DNA of 64,000 nucleotides, from NCBI GenBank assembly GCA_025782575.1, contig JALGYY010000046.1:62001-126000 (forward strand), read 5' to 3'. Shown here in pieces: positions 60,996 to 64,000 of this stretch (position 1 is its first letter; every line of letters starts with the position of its first letter). The notes below the pieces were generated by a model. The model searched no databases, had not been told where the DNA came from, and saw nothing but the letters and a program-made list of their open reading frames with translations. The stretch is from a bacterium (lineage in GTDB: Bacteria > Orphanbacterota > Orphanbacteria > Orphanbacterales > Orphanbacteraceae). Position numbers and translations under genes: made by a program.

Positions 60996-62698
60996 CGGTG
61001 TCCACATCCGATCGAATCGGACGGTTTCTCCGGGAAATGGGGGAAGCGCTCGAGGCAGAACATAATCCATACGGAGAGAAGTCGTTTCGAGTGGCGCCGG
61101 AACAGATCCGTCCCGTCCTCGAGAAACTGCGGCGGGATTACGGTTTCGATCTCCTGCTCGACATCACCGCTATCGACAAAATTGAATTGGGCAAAGCAGG
61201 GGAACCCCGATTCGACGTCATCTACAATCTGAGACCCCATGATACGGGGGATAGAATCCGTCTGAAGACGTCGGTGCCGGAGAGTGACCCGGCCCTCCCT
61301 TCCGTGCAGGATCTCTGGAAAACGGCCAACTGGTGCGAGCGCGAAACCTGGGACCAGTATGGTATCCGATTCAAAGGCCATCCCAATCTGAAACGTATTC
61401 TGAATCACAAAGATTTCGTCGGTCATCCCCTTCGAAAAGATTACGACATCAAGAAACAGCAGTGGCTCTCCGAAGCTGACGACCTTATGGACGAGATGGA
61501 GAAGAAGCGGAAACGCACTTCCGACGCGCTCAGCAAGGAGACTCTGTTCGTTAATCTTGGCCCTTCACACCCCGCTTTTCATGGCGCCATTCGCATTCTT
61601 GCCGAACTTGACGGTGAAACGATTCGAAACTCGGTGAGCGAGATCGGCTATCTTCATCGGGGTTTCGAGAAATCGGCTGAAAAAGGGACCTACACTCATG
61701 TCATTCCCTATACGGACCGTTTGAACTACTTGAGTTCTGTATCGAATAATGTGGCCTACTGCATGCAGGTGGAGCACATGCTCGATGTCGAAGTGCCCCG
61801 CCGGACGCAGGTGATCCGCGTGATCTTGAGTGAACTCGCACGCATTATGGATCACATGGTCTGTATCGGAGCGGCGCTCGTCGATCTCGGTGCCCTGACA
61901 AACTTCTGGTTCCTGTTCAATGAGCGGGAGAAGATCTACGATGTGATCGAAGCGTTGTGCGGCGCGCGGCTCACGCACTGCTATATCCGTATCGGCGGGC
62001 TTGCCCATGATCTCCATGACGGATTTGAAGCGGGTGTTCGGGCGCTGCTCCAGTCCATACCGGAGACGATGACCGACGTGCAGAATCTCGTCGGCCGAAA
62101 CCGGATCTTTCTCGATCGGGTTATCGGTGTCGGCGTCATTTCGAAGGAGGACGCGATTTCGTACGGGTTTACCGGTCCCTGTCTCCGAGCATGCGGGATC
62201 CCGCATGATCTCCGGAAAGACGAACCCTATTATGGTTACGAGGAGTACGACTGGGATGTCGTGATCGGAGAGAACGGAGACACATACGACCGGCTCTGGG
62301 TGCGGTTCGAAGAGGTGAACCAGTCTGTCCGGATCATCGAGCAGGCATTGTCGAGCATGCCGGGCGGACCTGTAAATGTCGATGACAAGCGAATCACGCT
62401 TCCTCCAAAAGATGCCGTTCACGGCAACATCGAAGCGCTTATGAACCACTTCATGTTGATCATGAATGGGGTGGCGCCGCCGGCCGGAGATTCTTATCGT
62501 GCTGTTGAGGCGCCGAATGGTGAGCTTGGATTCCTGATCGTGAGTGACGGCAGCCCCAAGCCGTACAAGATCAAAGTCAGGCCTCCCTGTTTCATGATCT
62601 TCTCGGCGTTCGACGAGATGATCGAGGGGGGGATGGTGCAAGACGCCATCGCGACTCTTGGCAGCCTGAATGTCGTAGCAGGAGAACTGGATCGCTGA
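60992..62698 (+). CDS. nuoCD: NADH-quinone oxidoreductase fused subunits C and D
   Basis: About 568 residues from a GTG at 60992 (GGGAG upstream), in frame with no family homology before it. The NuoC part (first ~165 residues) has W-x-x-R-E-x-W-D-x-Y-G-I. The NuoD part has N-L-G-P-S-H-P-A-F-H-G, I-G-Y-L-H-R-G-F-E-K and the quinone-site region T-G-P-C-L-R-A-C-G. C-D fusion is known from E. coli and several phyla. Together with NuoB it forms the quinone-binding site. The stop overlaps nuoE by one base. Confidence 0.96.
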   Translation: MTVSTSDRIGRFLREMGEALEAEHNPYGEKSFRVAPEQIRPVLEKLRRDYGFDLLLDITAIDKIELGKAGEPRFDVIYNLRPHDTGDRIRLKTSVPESDPALPSVQDLWKTANWCERETWDQYGIRFKGHPNLKRILNHKDFVGHPLRKDYDIKKQQWLSEADDLMDEMEKKRKRTSDALSKETLFVNLGPSHPAFHGAIRILAELDGETIRNSVSEIGYLHRGFEKSAEKGTYTHVIPYTDRLNYLSSVSNNVAYCMQVEHMLDVEVPRRTQVIRVILSELARIMDHMVCIGAALVDLGALTNFWFLFNEREKIYDVIEALCGARLTHCYIRIGGLAHDLHDGFEAGVRALLQSIPETMTDVQNLVGRNRIFLDRVIGVGVISKEDAISYGFTGPCLRACGIPHDLRKDEPYYGYEEYDWDVVIGENGDTYDRLWVRFEEVNQSVRIIEQALSSMPGGPVNVDDKRITLPPKDAVHGNIEALMNHFMLIMNGVAPPAGDSYRAVEAPNGELGFLIVSDGSPKPYKIKVRPPCFMIFSAFDEMIEGGMVQDAIATLGSLNVVAGELDR

Positions 62699-63195
62699 TG
62701 GCAACGACAGAGAAAACAGAGGTGAAGTTCAGCGAGGCACGCAAGCAGGAGATCGAGCGGATTCGCGGCCGATATGAGACTCCTCGCGGGCTCATCATGC
62801 CTCTTCTCTGGATGATTCAGGACGATTACGGCTGGATCTCGTACGACGCGATGGAATTGATCGCCGGAGAGTGTGAAACGAGTCCGGCATGGGTCTACTC
62901 CATTGCCACTTTCTATACGATGTTCGAGTTGGAAAAGCCGATTCGCTATCACCTGCAAGTCTGTAATACGCTTTCCTGCGGGCTCTGCGGCTCGGAGAGC
63001 ATTCTCGCTCATCTGGAAGACAGGCTTGGAATCCAGGCGGGCGAGTCGACAGAGGACGGCCGGTTCCGTCTGACCGCGGTCGAGTGTCTCGCCTCATGCG
63101 GAACGGGTCCCATGATGCAGATGAACGACGAATACTATGAAAGCCTGACCACGGAAAAAGTCGACGCCATGCTCGAGGAGTGGAACTGTGATTGA
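62698..63195 (+). CDS. nuoE: NADH-quinone oxidoreductase subunit E
   Basis: 165 residues, the thioredoxin-like 24 kDa subunit carrying the N1a 2Fe-2S cluster. Cysteines C-N-T-L-S-C near 85-90 and E-C-L-A-S-C-G-T-G-P near 125 fit the family pattern. It belongs to the NADH-oxidising N module with NuoF. Overlaps nuoF by 8 bases. Confidence 0.95.
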   Translation: MATTEKTEVKFSEARKQEIERIRGRYETPRGLIMPLLWMIQDDYGWISYDAMELIAGECETSPAWVYSIATFYTMFELEKPIRYHLQVCNTLSCGLCGSESILAHLEDRLGIQAGESTEDGRFRLTAVECLASCGTGPMMQMNDEYYESLTTEKVDAMLEEWNCD

Positions 63196-64000
63196 GGAAA
63201 CCAAAGTCCTCACGAGCCGAATTCATAAGAAGGATTCCCACACTCTCGAAAGCTATCGGGAGGACGGCGGATACGAAGCGGCCGCGATGGCGCTCGCCAT
63301 GGATCCCGATGAAGTGACTGCCATAGTCAAGGATTCCGGCCTTCGCGGACGGGGTGGGGCCGGTTTTCCAACAGGTCTCAAGTGGACTTTCCTGCCCAAG
63401 GATCGTGACTTTACTTATCTGTGTGTGAATGCTGATGAGAGCGAGCCCGGTACCTTCAAAGACAGGGTTATCCTCGATCTCGATCCTCACCTCATGATCG
63501 AGGGAACTGTCATTTCGTGTCACGCTCTCAAGAGCGAACATGCCTTTATCTACATTCGAGGCGAATTCTGCAGGCCCTATCGCCGTCTCGTTGCGGCCGT
63601 TCAGGAAGCCTATGAGGCGGGGATCCTCGGTGACAACGTACTCGGTACAGGGCGGAAACTGGATATCACGATTCATAAAGGGGCGGGTGCCTACATATGT
63701 GGCGAAGAGACGGCGCTCCTGAATTCGATCGAAGGACTGAGGGGACAACCTCGAATCAAGCCTCCGTTCCCGACAAATCATGGTCTCTTCGGTCGTTCAA
63801 CGGTAATCAACAACGTCGAGACTCTCGCGAACGTGCCTGTCATCCTGAAGGAAGGCGCCGAAGTGTATCGGAGTCGGGGCACGGAGAAGAGCCCGGGTAC
63901 AAGGCTGTTCAGTGTCTCCGGGCATGTGGAGAGACCGGGGGTCTATGAACTGGAGCACGGTGTCTCTTTCAAGGACATGTTGAACGACATTTGTGGAGGT
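63188..64000 (+). CDS. nuoF: NADH-quinone oxidoreductase subunit F, N-terminal part (3' end outside window)
   Basis: A GTG at 63188 opens a frame with no stop through base 64000 (271 codons). L-R-G-R-G-G-A-G-F-P-T-G-L-K-W near residue 59 (NADH site), N-A-D-E-S-E-P-G-T-F near 90 (FMN site) and G-A-G-A-Y-I-C-G-E-E-T-A near 165 are the NuoF signatures. The C-terminal 4Fe-4S (N3) part is beyond the edge. NuoF holds FMN and takes electrons from NADH. Confidence 0.95.
   Translation, partial: MIEETKVLTSRIHKKDSHTLESYREDGGYEAAAMALAMDPDEVTAIVKDSGLRGRGGAGFPTGLKWTFLPKDRDFTYLCVNADESEPGTFKDRVILDLDPHLMIEGTVISCHALKSEHAFIYIRGEFCRPYRRLVAAVQEAYEAGILGDNVLGTGRKLDITIHKGAGAYICGEETALLNSIEGLRGQPRIKPPFPTNHGLFGRSTVINNVETLANVPVILKEGAEVYRSRGTEKSPGTRLFSVSGHVERPGVYELEHGVSFKDMLNDICGG

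Noticed and set aside
1-64000. tRNA, rRNA, IS elements, integrases, phage or restriction/defence genes
   Set aside because: Looked for by motif and context on both strands; none could be supported.

Overview
The window looks like a chromosomal segment of a G+C-rich, Gram-negative-type bacterium. The outer-membrane signs are a BamA/Omp85-like barrel fusion, lipoproteins and a SurA/PpiD-like chaperone. Two large secreted proteins end in the same FlgD/type-IX-like C-terminal module (NPFNP ... G-x-Y ... RK-x-x-LLR), and one carries a long fibronectin-III array. That style is typical of FCB-group candidate phyla such as Krumholzibacteriota or Eisenbacteria. This placement is inference from protein style only; no rRNA or tRNA gene was seen. 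Coding density is very high, start/stop overlaps (ATGA, GTGA, TTGA) are common, and no gene-free stretch exceeds about 220 bases. No insertion sequence, integrase, prophage or CRISPR array was found.

Layout. 1-7.1 kb: the end of a TPR protein, a TPR lipoprotein and a ~2000-residue secreted subtilase with 11 Fn3 repeats. 7.3-11.6 kb: an acyltransferase/hydrolase fusion and an ABC-F ATPase. 11.6-20 kb (minus): aconitase AcnA, a zincin/propeller/outer-membrane barrel fusion, a possible 33-residue peptide and a second aconitase-superfamily enzyme with AcnB-like domain order. 20.2-28.4 kb (plus): a YgfK-like iron-sulfur protein, a cation-chloride-cotransporter-like permease and a three-subunit molybdenum hydroxylase, recalling the E. 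coli ygfK/ygfM/xdhD purine locus. 28.5-30.9 kb: an SDR enzyme, a flavin reductase and a DUF72 protein.

31-37.1 kb (plus): a tight seven-gene run behind a good promoter: a degenerate aminotransferase without its PLP lysine, folK, a deoxynucleoside kinase, panB, panC, a GlmU-like nucleotidyltransferase and a HIT protein. A LytR_C protein, tatA and a clear terminator follow. 37.2-48.8 kb: a SurA/PpiD-like chaperone, an M23 peptidase, then dnaE, a methyltransferase, queG, def and a sulfatase-fold lipoprotein broken by a one-base frameshift. 48.9-51.5 kb: iscS-like, iscA-like and nadA (Fe-S assembly and NAD synthesis). 51.5-53.6 kb (minus): phosphate permease and its DUF47 partner. 53.6-56.8 kb (minus): a secreted GH57-type protein interrupted by one in-frame amber codon.

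56.9-64 kb (plus): two methylthiotransferases (mtaB, miaB), then an unrecognised small cysteine-rich protein with its own promoter, structured leader and terminator, then the promoter and first genes of complex I (nuoA, B, CD, E, F), which run off the right edge. The best candidates for something undescribed are this small transcription unit (59.62-60.01 kb), the pseudo-aminotransferase heading the folate/pantothenate operon, and the YgfK-like protein lacking its NAD(P)H module beside a molybdenum hydroxylase.
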